A stretch of DNA of 64,000 nt. Origin: Idiomarina sp. MD25a. GTDB lineage: Bacteria; Pseudomonadota; Gammaproteobacteria; Enterobacterales; Alteromonadaceae. The notes beneath the pieces are model-generated. The model ran no database searches. It was not told where the DNA came from and saw only the letters and a program-made list of their open reading frames with translations. This document shows, piece after piece, positions 1 to 9,073 of this stretch. Within the stretch, counting starts at the first letter, position 1. Every line of letters starts with the position of its first letter. A program made the translations under genes and the position numbers. Where the stretch lies: NCBI RefSeq assembly GCF_001870515.1, contig NZ_MDGT01000003.1, forward strand, positions 388,151 to 452,150, given 5' to 3'.

Positions 1-417
1 ATTGGTGACCCCCGCCTAGCTGAAACGCAGTCCTATCGGATTGTATTCAAACAATTGCCACTGAAGAGTGAGCCGAACGGTGAGCCAGAGATCAATATGG
101 TATTTAATTTTGCCACTTTGTTGTTTGTTAACCCACAACAAGGTATCGAAGATTTGCAACAGCAACTGGATTGCGACAATACGAATAAAGAATGTGAGTT
201 GGTACTCACTAACAACGGAAACCAAGTCGTTAATCTCAATGGCAGTCAACTGATCATAAATTCTGATGGTGAGCGTGCTGTTGATTGGACCATGTACCGC
301 GAATTATTGCCGGTTTCCTATTTGATGCCATCGCATACCATCCGATTAGCTTTGGCGTCTCTAAATGAGCAAGGACGAGTCCAAGATGCGCGCATTGAAT
401 TGGCTGATGATCGTTAG
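1..417 (+). CDS. Periplasmic pilus chaperone, PapD-like (3' part only)
   Basis: The reading frame is open from base 1, so this is the C-terminal 138 residues of a gene that starts outside the window. An internal TTG at 55 is not the true start, because the residues before it (YRIVFKQLP) look like the conserved end of the first immunoglobulin domain of pilus chaperones, where the family has a Y-R-hydrophobic-LP pattern. The rest fits the second Ig domain: N-G-N-Q-V-V-N-L strand, a Cys pair (DCDN and KECEL), and a beta-rich end. Such chaperones hold pilus subunits in the periplasm by donor-strand complementation and pass them to the usher. The usher gene starts inside this gene's 3' end, so the two are translationally coupled. 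The family call rests on a fragment plus strong context. Confidence 0.75.
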   Translation: MGDPRLAETQSYRIVFKQLPLKSEPNGEPEINMVFNFATLLFVNPQQGIEDLQQQLDCDNTNKECELVLTNNGNQVVNLNGSQLIINSDGERAVDWTMYRELLPVSYLMPSHTIRLALASLNEQGRVQDARIELADDR

Positions 418-2770
418 TGCGTCTGCTTCGGCTTACGCATTACCTGCTCAATCTCAACAGTATGCCATTGACCTGCCGGTCAGTTACAACGAACGTGATA
501 TCAAGGATATTGCAGCGACCATTCAAGCGGGTCAAGTCGTTGCTGTCGTGAAACAGTCATTACTGAGCTCAATGGGCCGTATGCTGAATGATGACACTAT
601 TCAATGGTTAGAGGCTTATTCTGACAGCTTAATACCCATTACTGCATTACAAGATCGCGGTATTTTCATCGATTTTTCACCGCAAAATATGAGTCTAACG
701 GCAAAGCTAGCCGGTAGTGCTCTGCGTCCGACCGAGTTGAATTATGGCGCTGCCGATTACGTGGTGATTCCTGATAGTACGGCAACGATTGCAAGCCTAA
801 ATCGTTTTAACCTGTTGACGGAGACCGTCGAATCGGACACGCGCTTTGCATTAGAGTGGCTCGGATCAGCCAACGTCGGAGGATATGATGGTGTGAATGC
901 GCGCTGGTCTGCCTTTGCCGATCGCGATGATGAGGGCAATAACGAGTTTTACCGCGGCGAGGTCACACTATTTCACGATAACCCTCAATTGCCATTGCGC
1001 TATGAGTTAGGCGATTTAACTACCTTTACGAGTGGGCATGTGAGTGGACTCAATATGGGTGGCATTGGTATTTCGCGGGCTTATCGAGAGTTGCAACCGC
1101 GTCGTGAAATTAGTCCAGGTAACAGTCAGCAATTCTATCTCCCTTCGAGCGCAGATGTTGAGATCCAAGTGAACGGTTTTACGGTCTTACGTCAGCAATT
1201 TAACCCGGGTCGTTATGAGTTAAATGATTTACCGTTCACTGCTGGCGCCAATGAGGTGTTGGTCGTCGCCACGTTCGAAGATGGCACAACTCAGACATTT
1301 CGCTTTGATAATTTCTATAGCGGCGCATTGTTGCGTAAAGGTCTTTCGGATTTCTCTTTTCAGCTAGGTTATGCATCGGAATTTGAAGAGTTTTCTTATA
1401 ACTACGCGGATGAGCTGACATTTTCTGGCTATTACGATTACGGTTTCTCAGATAGTTTCACTGCCGGCATGAACCTCGAGCTCAGTAGTTTGGGCCATAT
1501 TGTCGGCACTACGGTATCCTATGGTTTTGACATTGGTGTCATTACATTGCGAGGCTCCCAATCTAAATTAGATGAATTTAACGGCTATGCAGCATCTATC
1601 GATATGGGGTTCTCGGTTTGGGGAAGTGGCTACAACAGCTCGCCTAACTTGCGCTTTAGTTTTGAGAAAAGAGTTGAGTTTGCCCCCACAGTAGCCACCC
1701 AACCTCTTGCACTGTTTGATGATCGACGGGTGACGGCAGACTACACCTACTTTTTCAATGACGAGTTGGATTTAACAGCCAGTGTGTCGCGTTACGAAGC
1801 GGTGGATGGCACAACCATCAATACCGATTCGTTACGACTCAGCTGGCGCAGTCGCGGTTGGCTGTTAAGTGCCGAATATTATCGCAGTAACTTTGTCGAT
1901 CCGTTAACTCAGCAACAAGACGGCGTGTTTTTGAGTGTTTCGTGGAACAGCTATGATTCACGTAGCCAGTTGCGTACAAGGGTTGAATACGATGACCGCA
2001 GGGAACAGGCGCAAGCGAGCTTTGGTCGTATTAACCGCAACCGTGTAGGCAACTATGGCTACGAAATCTATGGTATCGATAACCCACAACTTCGGGATAT
2101 TCGTGCCAGCGGCAGTTACACCGGTAACCGTATGCGCGGCGAACTGACGGCATCAAAACTTGAACTCGAGTCGGGCGCTAGTTTTGACATCTATCGCACA
2201 TCGCTGAGTACGACGCTCGGTTTTGCAGACGGAAGCCTTGGCATGTCGAGTATTGTTGATGCACCGTTCGCATTGATTAATAAGCATGAAACGCTAGCAG
2301 ATAGCCACGTTGAGGTTAACCCCGACTATTTGGGTGAGATCGAAGCGCGGGCAGGCGACACCCTAGCAGGACTTGTCGCCCTCGGAGCACCCTTTAGTGA
2401 AACCAGCGTTATTGTCAATGTGCCTGATGCGCCGCTCGGTTATAACTGGGGTCCAGGTTTATATGATTCGAGCGGTGGCAGTGTGACTGGACGCGTCATT
2501 ACCGTGGGTTCTGATGCCGCTTATTTAGTCTTGGGCTATATCCAAGACGAATCAGGTCAGCCGTTGAGCTTAGAGCGTGGCGAACTGGTTGGAAATGGAT
2601 TGGTGTTAGATGTATTTACCAATCGCAGGGGCCGTTTTGCGGTCGAGGGCATTGCGCCAGGTACTTACAAGTTAGTGATAGGTAAGTATCAAGCAAAAGT
2701 GAACTTTAAAGCAGCGGAAGAAAATTTAATTGATGCGGGGATTATTACCGTAAGCGAGGTGCAACCATGA
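386..2770 (+). CDS. Outer-membrane usher of an archaic chaperone-usher pilus
   Basis: This 794-residue protein is an outer-membrane pore that receives chaperone-subunit complexes and polymerises the pilus. A signal peptide (MRALNWLMIVSASASAYA) leads into an N-terminal domain. A long beta-barrel region follows, rich in alternating aromatic and polar strands, with the plug/middle domain near residues 230-320. The C-terminal domain near residues 735-775 resembles a carboxypeptidase regulatory-like fold (TNRRGRFAVEGIAPGTYKL), as seen in ushers. I chose ATG 386 over ATG 365 because AAGGA at 371-375 sits about 10 bases upstream and the signal peptide then starts cleanly; the longer start would add seven charged residues and has no ribosome site. 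It overlaps the chaperone by 32 bases and the next gene by 4 (ATGA). The archaic/sigma class is inferred from the subunit downstream. Confidence 0.88.
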   Translation: MRALNWLMIVSASASAYALPAQSQQYAIDLPVSYNERDIKDIAATIQAGQVVAVVKQSLLSSMGRMLNDDTIQWLEAYSDSLIPITALQDRGIFIDFSPQNMSLTAKLAGSALRPTELNYGAADYVVIPDSTATIASLNRFNLLTETVESDTRFALEWLGSANVGGYDGVNARWSAFADRDDEGNNEFYRGEVTLFHDNPQLPLRYELGDLTTFTSGHVSGLNMGGIGISRAYRELQPRREISPGNSQQFYLPSSADVEIQVNGFTVLRQQFNPGRYELNDLPFTAGANEVLVVATFEDGTTQTFRFDNFYSGALLRKGLSDFSFQLGYASEFEEFSYNYADELTFSGYYDYGFSDSFTAGMNLELSSLGHIVGTTVSYGFDIGVITLRGSQSKLDEFNGYAASIDMGFSVWGSGYNSSPNLRFSFEKRVEFAPTVATQPLALFDDRRVTADYTYFFNDELDLTASVSRYEAVDGTTINTDSLRLSWRSRGWLLSAEYYRSNFVDPLTQQQDGVFLSVSWNSYDSRSQLRTRVEYDDRREQAQASFGRINRNRVGNYGYEIYGIDNPQLRDIRASGSYTGNRMRGELTASKLELESGASFDIYRTSLSTTLGFADGSLGMSSIVDAPFALINKHETLADSHVEVNPDYLGEIEARAGDTLAGLVALGAPFSETSVIVNVPDAPLGYNWGPGLYDSSGGSVTGRVITVGSDAAYLVLGYIQDESGQPLSLERGELVGNGLVLDVFTNRRGRFAVEGIAPGTYKLVIGKYQAKVNFKAAEENLIDAGIITVSEVQP

Positions 2771-3636
2771 AAAGGTTCATAATCGTGTTTATTTTTCTGG
2801 TGTCAGCTGTGGCACAAGCTGATGGTCGTTACCCACACCAGTGCACGGGTGACTTTGATGTGCAAGTCAACCAATACAATTCGGTGCGGTTTGACGATGA
2901 AATTTTATTGCCGATAAAAGTGCAGGCATTTCGAGAGGGACGTCCTTGCATCGATAGTTTGATTTTTAGTGCTGTGGATAACGGACCTTTCAAACTCATC
3001 GGTGACGGCGGCGCCCAACTCGATGCGACTTTACTTAATACCAATCGCAAGCCTTTGCCGGTGCGCACGGTCGATGGACGTCGCTCTTGGGTCGTTGATT
3101 ACAACGGTCATCAGCATCTTAATCTATGGTTACGTATTGACGCACATCGAGTGATTACGGCTGGCGCGTACTCGGCTGCTCTAGTTATTCAATCTAAGGA
3201 TGGTCGCAATACATTGGTGGATAAAGTGGTCGATCTTGGGTTTTACATGCCTGCCGTTGTCAGTATTGAAGTCGCTCGCTCACACAGTGATTCGGTGCGC
3301 GGTCATGGCGGCCACTACCAAGTAGATTTAGGCAGCCTTAATGACGGAGCGCGTGCCGATTGGCGATTAAAAGTATTTAGTAACAGTCTTTACGACGTAT
3401 CGATTTATTCGGAGGACCGTGCGTTAGTACATCAGCAAGACAGTAGCAGTCGTATTGCGTATGAGATCCTTTTTGATGGCAACCGTTTTCCCGCGACCAC
3501 TACCTACCAACGCAGCTACCAGCAAAGTTACTCAGGCAAGCGACGTTTTGATATGGGTGTCATCGTGGATGACGTGAAGTATCAACGTGCGGGTCGTTAC
3601 CAAGACACCGTTTACGTGACAGTGACAGCAAGATAG
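2767..3636 (+). CDS. Secreted pilus tip/subunit protein with SCPU-like end
   Basis: This 289-residue protein has a clear signal peptide (MKRFIIVFIFLVSAVAQA). Its last strand, RYQDTVYVTVTAR, has the G-x-Y-x-D-T-V-x-V-x-V-x pattern that closes spore-coat-U (SCPU) type subunits of Csu-like pili. The N-terminal half has a Cys pair (HQCTG and RPCID) that could form the usual subunit disulfide. At roughly twice the length of a single SCPU subunit, and placed last after the usher, it is probably a two-domain tip adhesin exported by this usher. It overlaps the usher by 4 bases (ATGA). The receptor is unknown. It might instead be a major subunit, but the large size and operon position argue for a tip role. 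Confidence 0.65.
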   Translation: MKRFIIVFIFLVSAVAQADGRYPHQCTGDFDVQVNQYNSVRFDDEILLPIKVQAFREGRPCIDSLIFSAVDNGPFKLIGDGGAQLDATLLNTNRKPLPVRTVDGRRSWVVDYNGHQHLNLWLRIDAHRVITAGAYSAALVIQSKDGRNTLVDKVVDLGFYMPAVVSIEVARSHSDSVRGHGGHYQVDLGSLNDGARADWRLKVFSNSLYDVSIYSEDRALVHQQDSSSRIAYEILFDGNRFPATTTYQRSYQQSYSGKRRFDMGVIVDDVKYQRAGRYQDTVYVTVTAR

Positions 3637-3644
3637 GAGTTGTT

Positions 3645-4190
3645 TTGAGTAAACAGAAGTTAAATGCAGGTTTTACCCTGATTGAGTTGATTATTGTTAT
3701 TGTGGTCATTGGTGTCTTAGCGGTGACGGCGGCGCCTAAGTTTTTTGACTTTGGTACCGCAGCACGGACCAATGCGGTTAAGTCGATGTCGGGTACCTTG
3801 ACGGAAGCCTCCAAGCATATTGATGCTGCATTGCAGCTACCTAACCGAGTTATTGACGTGAATGGAAGCCTTTGGTTAGACGTCAATGGTGACGGCATTA
3901 TCGAAGCCGATACCATCTCAGACCAAGAGAATCCGCGTAACAATGTCAGCCGTGACATCAAGCTAATAAAGAATGACCTGGGTCAATTGGGGCCTGATAA
4001 CTTCGAAGTGGCAAAAATGGTAAGTTTCTCAGAGGATGTCATTATTGAAGTCGGTGAGCGTCATCAAACCTATATTGGTTTTGATCGTGATGATGACGGT
4101 GAGATAGCCGATGACAATTGTCGCGTTTATTTTACCCAACCGATTAATTCACGCGGCACGTTTGTCGCACACAGAACTGACGGCTGTTAA
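3645..4190 (+). CDS. MSHA-like type IV prepilin
   Basis: This 181-residue protein has a class III prepilin signal: a short charged leader MSKQKLNAG, a cleavage site before F, and the FTLIEL motif with Glu at +5. A hydrophobic helix runs into the MSHA-like stretch VLAVTAAPKF. The mature domain contains two acidic metal-binding-like loops, DVNGDGIIEAD and DRDDDGEIADD, and ends with a Cys pair (DDNCRV and terminal DGC) that fits a pilin C-terminal disulfide loop. The start is TTG 3645, supported by AGGAG at 3635-3639. It lies 8 bases after the chaperone-usher tip gene and before a terminator, so it appears to be the last gene of that operon although it belongs to a different secretion pathway. 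It needs PilD/MshO-type partners encoded elsewhere. Confidence 0.85.
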   Translation: MSKQKLNAGFTLIELIIVIVVIGVLAVTAAPKFFDFGTAARTNAVKSMSGTLTEASKHIDAALQLPNRVIDVNGSLWLDVNGDGIIEADTISDQENPRNNVSRDIKLIKNDLGQLGPDNFEVAKMVSFSEDVIIEVGERHQTYIGFDRDDDGEIADDNCRVYFTQPINSRGTFVAHRTDGC

Positions 4191-4200
4191 TCAACCATTA

Positions 4201-4233
4201 AAAAAGCCCCGCAGCAAAACTGCAGGGCTTTTT
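4201..4233. terminator. Bidirectional intrinsic terminator
   Basis: The stem GCCCCGCAG / CTGCAGGGC has one C-A mismatch and a loop of CAAAA. An A-run on the left and a T-run on the right let it work for the pilus operon (+) and for acnB (-), which converge here. Confidence 0.8.
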
Positions 4234-4258
4234 ACTTTGACTTAATCAGGCGCTGCGA

Positions 4259-6847
4259 TTAAGCAACGTTGATAGTCGGAATAATGTTCTCTTTCGCTGC
4301 TTTTTCAGCGTCACGGAACGCATCCATTTGGTCAAAGTTTAGATACTTATAAACTTCGCCAGCCATCGCATTAATGTCCTGCGCGTACTCAAGGTACTCT
4401 TCTGGTGTCGGTAAACGACCAACGATAGCACCGACTGCTGCAAGTTCTGCAGAAGTAAGGTAAACGTTTGCGCCATCACCTAAACGGTTAGGGAAGTTAC
4501 GCGTTGAGGTCGATAACACCGTTGAGTTTGGCTCCACACGTGCTTGGTTACCCATGCACAGTGAACAACCCGGCATCTCAGTCCGAACGCCATTACGTTC
4601 GTAGATGTCGTAGTAACCTTCAGTCTCAAGCTGAGCCTTATCCATTTTCGTTGGCGGCGCAATCCATAAGCGAGTGTTCAACGGATCAGAGTTCTTCTCA
4701 AGCAACTTACCGGCTGCACGGAAGTGACCGATATTGGTCATACAAGAACCGATGAAGACTTCGTCAACTTTATCGCCAGCGACTTCACTCAAGAATTTAG
4801 CGTCGTCAGGGTCGTTCGGACAACAAACGATAGGCTCTTTGATTTCATCAAGGTCGATTTCAATCACTTCTGCGTATTCAGCGTCTTTATCTGCACGCAT
4901 CAATGACGGGTTCTCAAGCCATTCTTCCATCTTACGCGCACGGCGTTCAAGTGTACGTGCATCACCATAGCCTTCGTTGATCATCCAACGCAACATAGTG
5001 ATGTTTGAGCGTAAGTACTCACCCACTGACTCTTCTGAAAGGTTGATAGTACAACCTGCCGCTGAACGCTCTGCAGAAGCGTCTGACAATTCGAACGCTT
5101 GCTCAACAGTTAGATGCTCGAGGCCTTCAATTTCTAAGATACGACCCGAGAATGCGTTTTTCTTACCGCGTTTCTCGACTGTTAACAAACCGTCTTTAAT
5201 CGCAAACGCTGGGATGGCATGAACAAGGTCACGTAATGTGATACCTGGCTGCATCTTACCTTTAAAACGCACCAATACCGACTCAGGCATATCCAGCGGC
5301 ATAACGCCTGTTGCTGCAGCAAAAGCGACCAAACCAGAACCCGCAGGGAAAGAAATCCCCAGTGGGAAACGAGTATGAGAGTCACCGCCAGTACCTACCG
5401 TGTCTGGTAACAACATACGGTTTAACCAGCTGTGGATGATACCGTCGCCTGGGCGCAGTGATACACCGCCACGGTTCATGATGAAGTCTGGCAACGTGTG
5501 CTGAGTCTCAACATCAACTGGTTTTGGATACGCAGAGGTGTGACAGAATGACTGCATGACCAAGTCAGAGTTAAAGCCAAGGCACGCTAAGTCTTTGAGT
5601 TCGTCACGGGTCATTGGACCGGTGGTGTCCTGTGAACCTACGGTTGCCATTTGCGGCTCACAATAAGTACCTGGGCGTACGCCCTCCATACCGCATGCTT
5701 TACCGACCAGTTTCTGAGCAAGGCTGTAGCCCTTACCACTGTCTTGTGGTTGCTCAGGCGTTAAGAATAAATCGCTTGCGCCTAAGCCCAATGATTCACG
5801 CGCTTTTGCAGTCAAACCACGGCCGATGATCAAGTTGATACGGCCACCTGCACGCACTTCGTCTAGGATGACGCGCGATGCGTAATCATATTCAGCGATG
5901 ACTTCGCCCGCTTCGTTTTTGATTTTGCCTTCGTATGGGAAGATGCTGATCACATCGCCCATGTTCATTTTCTCAACGTCGGCTTCAAATACTAATGCGC
6001 CCGCGTCCTTCATCGTGTTGAAGAAGATAGGAGCGACTTTACCACCGATACAGATACCGCCTGCACGCTTGTTTGGCGTACCTGGCATATCTTCACCGAT
6101 GTTCCAAAGTACAGAGTTAGTCGCTGACTTACGTGAAGAGCCAGTACCCACAACATCGCCTACGAATGCAACGGGATGACCTTTCTTTTTAAGTTCTTCA
6201 ATTTGCTCGCCAGCATTGGTGATGCCTTCACGCGGCATTTTGTACATCGCCTTAGCGTGCAAAGGAATATCAGGGCGTGACCATGCATCCGGCGCAGGTG
6301 ACAAGTCATCGGTGTTGGTCTCACCGGTCACTTTGAATACAGTCGCTTTAATTTCGTCCGCCATCTTGTCACGGCTAGTGAACCACTCACCTTCAGCCCA
6401 TGATTCAACGACTTCTTTTGCAAGCGCGTTGCCCGCTTTCATTTTTTCTTCAACGTCGTGGAAGGCGTCGAACATCAAAATGGTGTGCTTAAGCTCTTCA
6501 GCCGCAAGACGACCTAATTCAGCGTCATCTAACAAGGCAACTAAGGTTTCGATGTTATAGCCACCGTGCATGTTACCTAGCAACTTAACGGCTTGTTCTT
6601 TACTAATAACAGGGCTTTCGACGTCGCCTTTAACAACTGCGCTCAAGAAGCCTGCTTTCACATAAGCTGCTTCATCGACGCCTGGAGGTACGCGCTCTGA
6701 AAGGAGCTCGACTAAAAATGCTTCTTCACCAGCGGGTGGGTTTTTTAGCAGCTCAACTAAATCTGCAACTTGTTCAGCCGTTAATGGCTTCGGAGGGATG
6801 CCCTCAGCGGCACGCTCTTCAACGTGCTGACGATATTCTTTTAGCAC
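4259..6847 (-). CDS. acnB: Aconitate hydratase B / 2-methylisocitrate dehydratase
   Basis: This is the main TCA-cycle aconitase, which converts citrate to isocitrate through an iron-sulfur cluster. It aligns with E. coli AcnB almost end to end: VKAGFL near the N-terminus, [20 protein letters not shown], the swivelling domain with [13 protein letters not shown], and [20 protein letters not shown]. The cluster ligands are FIGSCMTN plus PGCSLCMG. I chose the GTG at 6847-6845: it corresponds to the E. coli start (MLEEYRKHV against VLKEYRQHV), it has AGAGG about 8 bases upstream, and it gives 862 residues against 865 in E. coli. An in-frame ATG at 6913 would add 22 residues overlapping the promoter. 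The gene is monocistronic, with a terminator at 4201-4233. Confidence 0.97.
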   Translation of the reverse strand: MLKEYRQHVEERAAEGIPPKPLTAEQVADLVELLKNPPAGEEAFLVELLSERVPPGVDEAAYVKAGFLSAVVKGDVESPVISKEQAVKLLGNMHGGYNIETLVALLDDAELGRLAAEELKHTILMFDAFHDVEEKMKAGNALAKEVVESWAEGEWFTSRDKMADEIKATVFKVTGETNTDDLSPAPDAWSRPDIPLHAKAMYKMPREGITNAGEQIEELKKKGHPVAFVGDVVGTGSSRKSATNSVLWNIGEDMPGTPNKRAGGICIGGKVAPIFFNTMKDAGALVFEADVEKMNMGDVISIFPYEGKIKNEAGEVIAEYDYASRVILDEVRAGGRINLIIGRGLTAKARESLGLGASDLFLTPEQPQDSGKGYSLAQKLVGKACGMEGVRPGTYCEPQMATVGSQDTTGPMTRDELKDLACLGFNSDLVMQSFCHTSAYPKPVDVETQHTLPDFIMNRGGVSLRPGDGIIHSWLNRMLLPDTVGTGGDSHTRFPLGISFPAGSGLVAFAAATGVMPLDMPESVLVRFKGKMQPGITLRDLVHAIPAFAIKDGLLTVEKRGKKNAFSGRILEIEGLEHLTVEQAFELSDASAERSAAGCTINLSEESVGEYLRSNITMLRWMINEGYGDARTLERRARKMEEWLENPSLMRADKDAEYAEVIEIDLDEIKEPIVCCPNDPDDAKFLSEVAGDKVDEVFIGSCMTNIGHFRAAGKLLEKNSDPLNTRLWIAPPTKMDKAQLETEGYYDIYERNGVRTEMPGCSLCMGNQARVEPNSTVLSTSTRNFPNRLGDGANVYLTSAELAAVGAIVGRLPTPEEYLEYAQDINAMAGEVYKYLNFDQMDAFRDAEKAAKENIIPTINVA

Positions 6848-6902
6848 TCCAGTTACCTCTTGTGTGTTTGCATGAGAAATAATGACTTCACTAGTGGCGG
6901 GC

Positions 6903-6908
6903 ATTATA
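6903..6908 (-). promoter_or_regulatory. -10 element of the acnB promoter
   Basis: On the minus strand this reads TATAAT, a perfect -10, about 55 bases upstream of the chosen GTG start of acnB. A -35 hexamer at 17 bases is poor, so an activator may assist. The rest of 6848-7004 shows no gene. Confidence 0.5.
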
Positions 6909-7004
6909 CGCATTTTCCTGCAAATTCACACGGCAGGCGGCTATAAATCAGACAATGTAGGGTATAAATACTATGAATAACAGGAGGCTTGAAATATCGG
7001 CGGC

Positions 7005-7886
7005 CTATTCGGCAAATGCTTGCCAAATGGCCTCAGCCGCAGGGCCCGGACTCCGTATTGCCGAACGTATAATGTGTACTTCTAAATTGACCCGTTGCAC
7101 GAACCCCGGAATTTCGATTTGTACCAACTCGCCACTGGCCAAATAAGGTGCGGCCATGTGCATTGGAATCGCCCCCCAACCTAGGCCAGCAACGAGCATA
7201 TCTCGTTGTGTCGCCACGTCACTGGTTTGAATACGTCGCTGACTCGGGAGTTTTAGGATAGCGTCGACATTGATGCCAACTTCGAGTACTTGCGGCACTA
7301 ACATCGGCAACCCCAGCAGTTGTTGTCGATTATCAGGCACACCGCCATTTTCTTTGGCAAGTTGACTATGCATCACAACGACAAGTTGAAAGGGACTCAC
7401 TTTGAGTGTCTCAAACTCGCCGTACTGCCGAAACAACGGCAGCCAGGGACAAATCGCGAGATCCGCTTCCCCCTGATTAATGCGTCGTAGGGCGCGTAGC
7501 TGGGATTCGCCCTCAAAGCGTAATTCGGTGGCGGGAAATTCGCTTTGTACTAAGGTTATGGCATCGAACCAATAACGCGCATCACAGGTGTGGTCAAAAC
7601 ACAGCGTCAAATGAGGTTCAGCACCGGTGCGCAAACGACCGGACAACGTATCCAGGCGTTCATGCTGACGCAGTACTTCTTCAGCTTGCCGTAAAAACTG
7701 TTGACCGTGCGCTGTTAATTGCAGGCGATAGCCGTCGCGATTAAACAGCGCAAAGCCAGCATCTTGTTCGAGTTTCTTGAGTGCCATACTAATAGCTGAC
7801 TGGCTACGGTGTAGTTGCTGAGCACTCTTTTGAAGCGAGCCGGAAGCGGCGACGCTGGCCATCATTTTGAGATGTAATATATTCAT
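7005..7886 (-). CDS. LysR-family transcriptional regulator
   Basis: This 293-residue protein begins with the LysR winged helix-turn-helix (SGSLQKSAQQLHRSQSAISMALKKLE split over residues 15-40), followed by the linker helix and a periplasmic-binding-like effector domain. It is transcribed away from an RND efflux pair with 113 bases between the starts, the classic arrangement for a LysR regulator that controls the divergent operon and itself. Two palindromes in the shared gap are candidate binding sites. The effector is not predictable. The family assignment is secure; the target assignment is inferred from position. Confidence 0.9.
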   Translation of the reverse strand: MNILHLKMMASVAASGSLQKSAQQLHRSQSAISMALKKLEQDAGFALFNRDGYRLQLTAHGQQFLRQAEEVLRQHERLDTLSGRLRTGAEPHLTLCFDHTCDARYWFDAITLVQSEFPATELRFEGESQLRALRRINQGEADLAICPWLPLFRQYGEFETLKVSPFQLVVVMHSQLAKENGGVPDNRQQLLGLPMLVPQVLEVGINVDAILKLPSQRRIQTSDVATQRDMLVAGLGWGAIPMHMAAPYLASGELVQIEIPGFVQRVNLEVHIIRSAIRSPGPAAEAIWQAFAE

Positions 7887-7900
7887 AAAAACTGAAGTAG

Positions 7901-7944
7901 TTGAAAAGATTTTTTCAATATAACTAAATTTAACTTAGCGCTAA
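7901..7944. promoter_or_regulatory. Candidate LysR operator region
   Basis: The gap between the LysR gene and the efflux operon holds two dyads. One is TTGAAAA-GATT-TTTTCAA at 7901-7918, with perfect 7-base arms. The other is the perfect palindrome TTAGCGCTAA at 7935-7944. Spacing of about three helical turns between centres would suit a LysR tetramer. Binding is not shown by sequence alone. Confidence 0.45.
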
Positions 7945-7999
7945 ACTATTCAATAAGCAAAGCTTTTCCTATTAATTTGCGCTCAATGGGAGTTCCAAA

Positions 8000-9073
8000 A
8001 TGAATCGAATGATTGGCTGCATCACACTATGCACGGTGTTTTTGTTAACAGCATGCTCCGAGCCGGCGTCCAGTAACGCCTCGACAGAGAAACCACCCCG
8101 TCCAGTGCGGATCGTCACAGTGCAGGATGCAGGAGGTGAGCAACTACGCCAATTTCCAGCCGTTGTTGAGGCAGCCGAGGTGGCACAGCTAACGTTTCGC
8201 GTTGCGGGTGAAATCACCGAGCTCCCGGTGCGCTCAGGCGCCGAAGTGCAAAAGGGCGACCTCATTGCTCGCCTTGACCCGACCGACTACCGTCTGGCGA
8301 TGGAACAAGCAAAAGCGCAATTCGACTTGGCGTCGTCACAGTATCAACGTAATAAGCAACTGGTTGAACAGGGGCTGATGTCTGAGGCACAGTTCGATCA
8401 AATCGAATCAGAACTTGCTGTGGCCCGCGCAAATTATGAAACCACCAAGGCCAACTTAGGCTATACCGAACTACGCGCACCTTTCGATGGTGTAATAGCT
8501 CAGCGCCCCGTTGAACGCTACGAAAACGTTCAAGCAAAGCAACCGATTGCGACGTTGCAAATAGCCAACGCAGTGGATGTTTCAATTCAAGTACCAGAAA
8601 ACCTTTTTGCACAAGTGAACAAAAACCTCAACTATGAGCCGACGGTGGTATTTGATGCCGCACCGCAGAAACGTTTTGTCGGTCACTTGAAAGAGTGGGA
8701 TTCGCAGGCAGACCCCGCTACCAACACCTATGAGGTGGTGTTTACCTTACCACGACCGGATCAGTTAAATATTCTGCCGGGCATGACAGCAACGGTTATT
8801 GTTGATTTACGACAAGTTATGCGTGGCACTCTTGAAGGCGTTTTGGTGCCCTCAACGGCCGTGTTTGATGAGCAAGATAACCAACACTATGTCTGGGTAG
8901 TCAATGCGCAAATGCAAGTCGAAAAGCGAAGCGTCGAAGTGGGAAACATGACCAATGAGGGTCTACTCGTCACCGACGGGCTCGAAGCCGGTGAGCGTAT
9001 TGTCAGCGCGGGTGTTTATCAGTTACAGCCGCAACAGCAAGTGCGTGAATGGCACCGTGAGCGGGGGCTGTAA
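8000..9073 (+). CDS. RND efflux periplasmic adaptor lipoprotein
   Basis: This 357-residue membrane-fusion protein links an inner-membrane RND pump to an outer-membrane channel. The signal peptide ends in a lipobox (LLTAC), so it is anchored by lipid at Cys19. The usual order is visible: first lipoyl half-motif (VAGEITELPVRSGAEVQKGD), a helical hairpin at about residues 105-150, the second lipoyl half (APFDGVIAQRPV), then beta-barrel and membrane-proximal domains. A GGGAG ribosome site lies 7 bases before ATG 8000. The stop overlaps the pump's ATG (TAATG), so the two are coupled. No outer-membrane channel is encoded next to them; a TolC-type protein elsewhere is presumably used. Confidence 0.93.
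   Translation: MNRMIGCITLCTVFLLTACSEPASSNASTEKPPRPVRIVTVQDAGGEQLRQFPAVVEAAEVAQLTFRVAGEITELPVRSGAEVQKGDLIARLDPTDYRLAMEQAKAQFDLASSQYQRNKQLVEQGLMSEAQFDQIESELAVARANYETTKANLGYTELRAPFDGVIAQRPVERYENVQAKQPIATLQIANAVDVSIQVPENLFAQVNKNLNYEPTVVFDAAPQKRFVGHLKEWDSQADPATNTYEVVFTLPRPDQLNILPGMTATVIVDLRQVMRGTLEGVLVPSTAVFDEQDNQHYVWVVNAQMQVEKRSVEVGNMTNEGLLVTDGLEAGERIVSAGVYQLQPQQQVREWHRERGL

Noticed and set aside
5898..6179. Plus-strand open frame inside acnB, with similar ones at 4504-4755, 4977-5222 and 6216-6560
   Set aside because: Shadow frames of the well-conserved acnB coding strand; no ribosome sites or family features.
6848..6913. Longer acnB start (ATG 6913)
   Set aside because: The 22 added residues have no counterpart in AcnB and overlap the -10 element; GTG 6847 has a ribosome site and matches E. 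coli.
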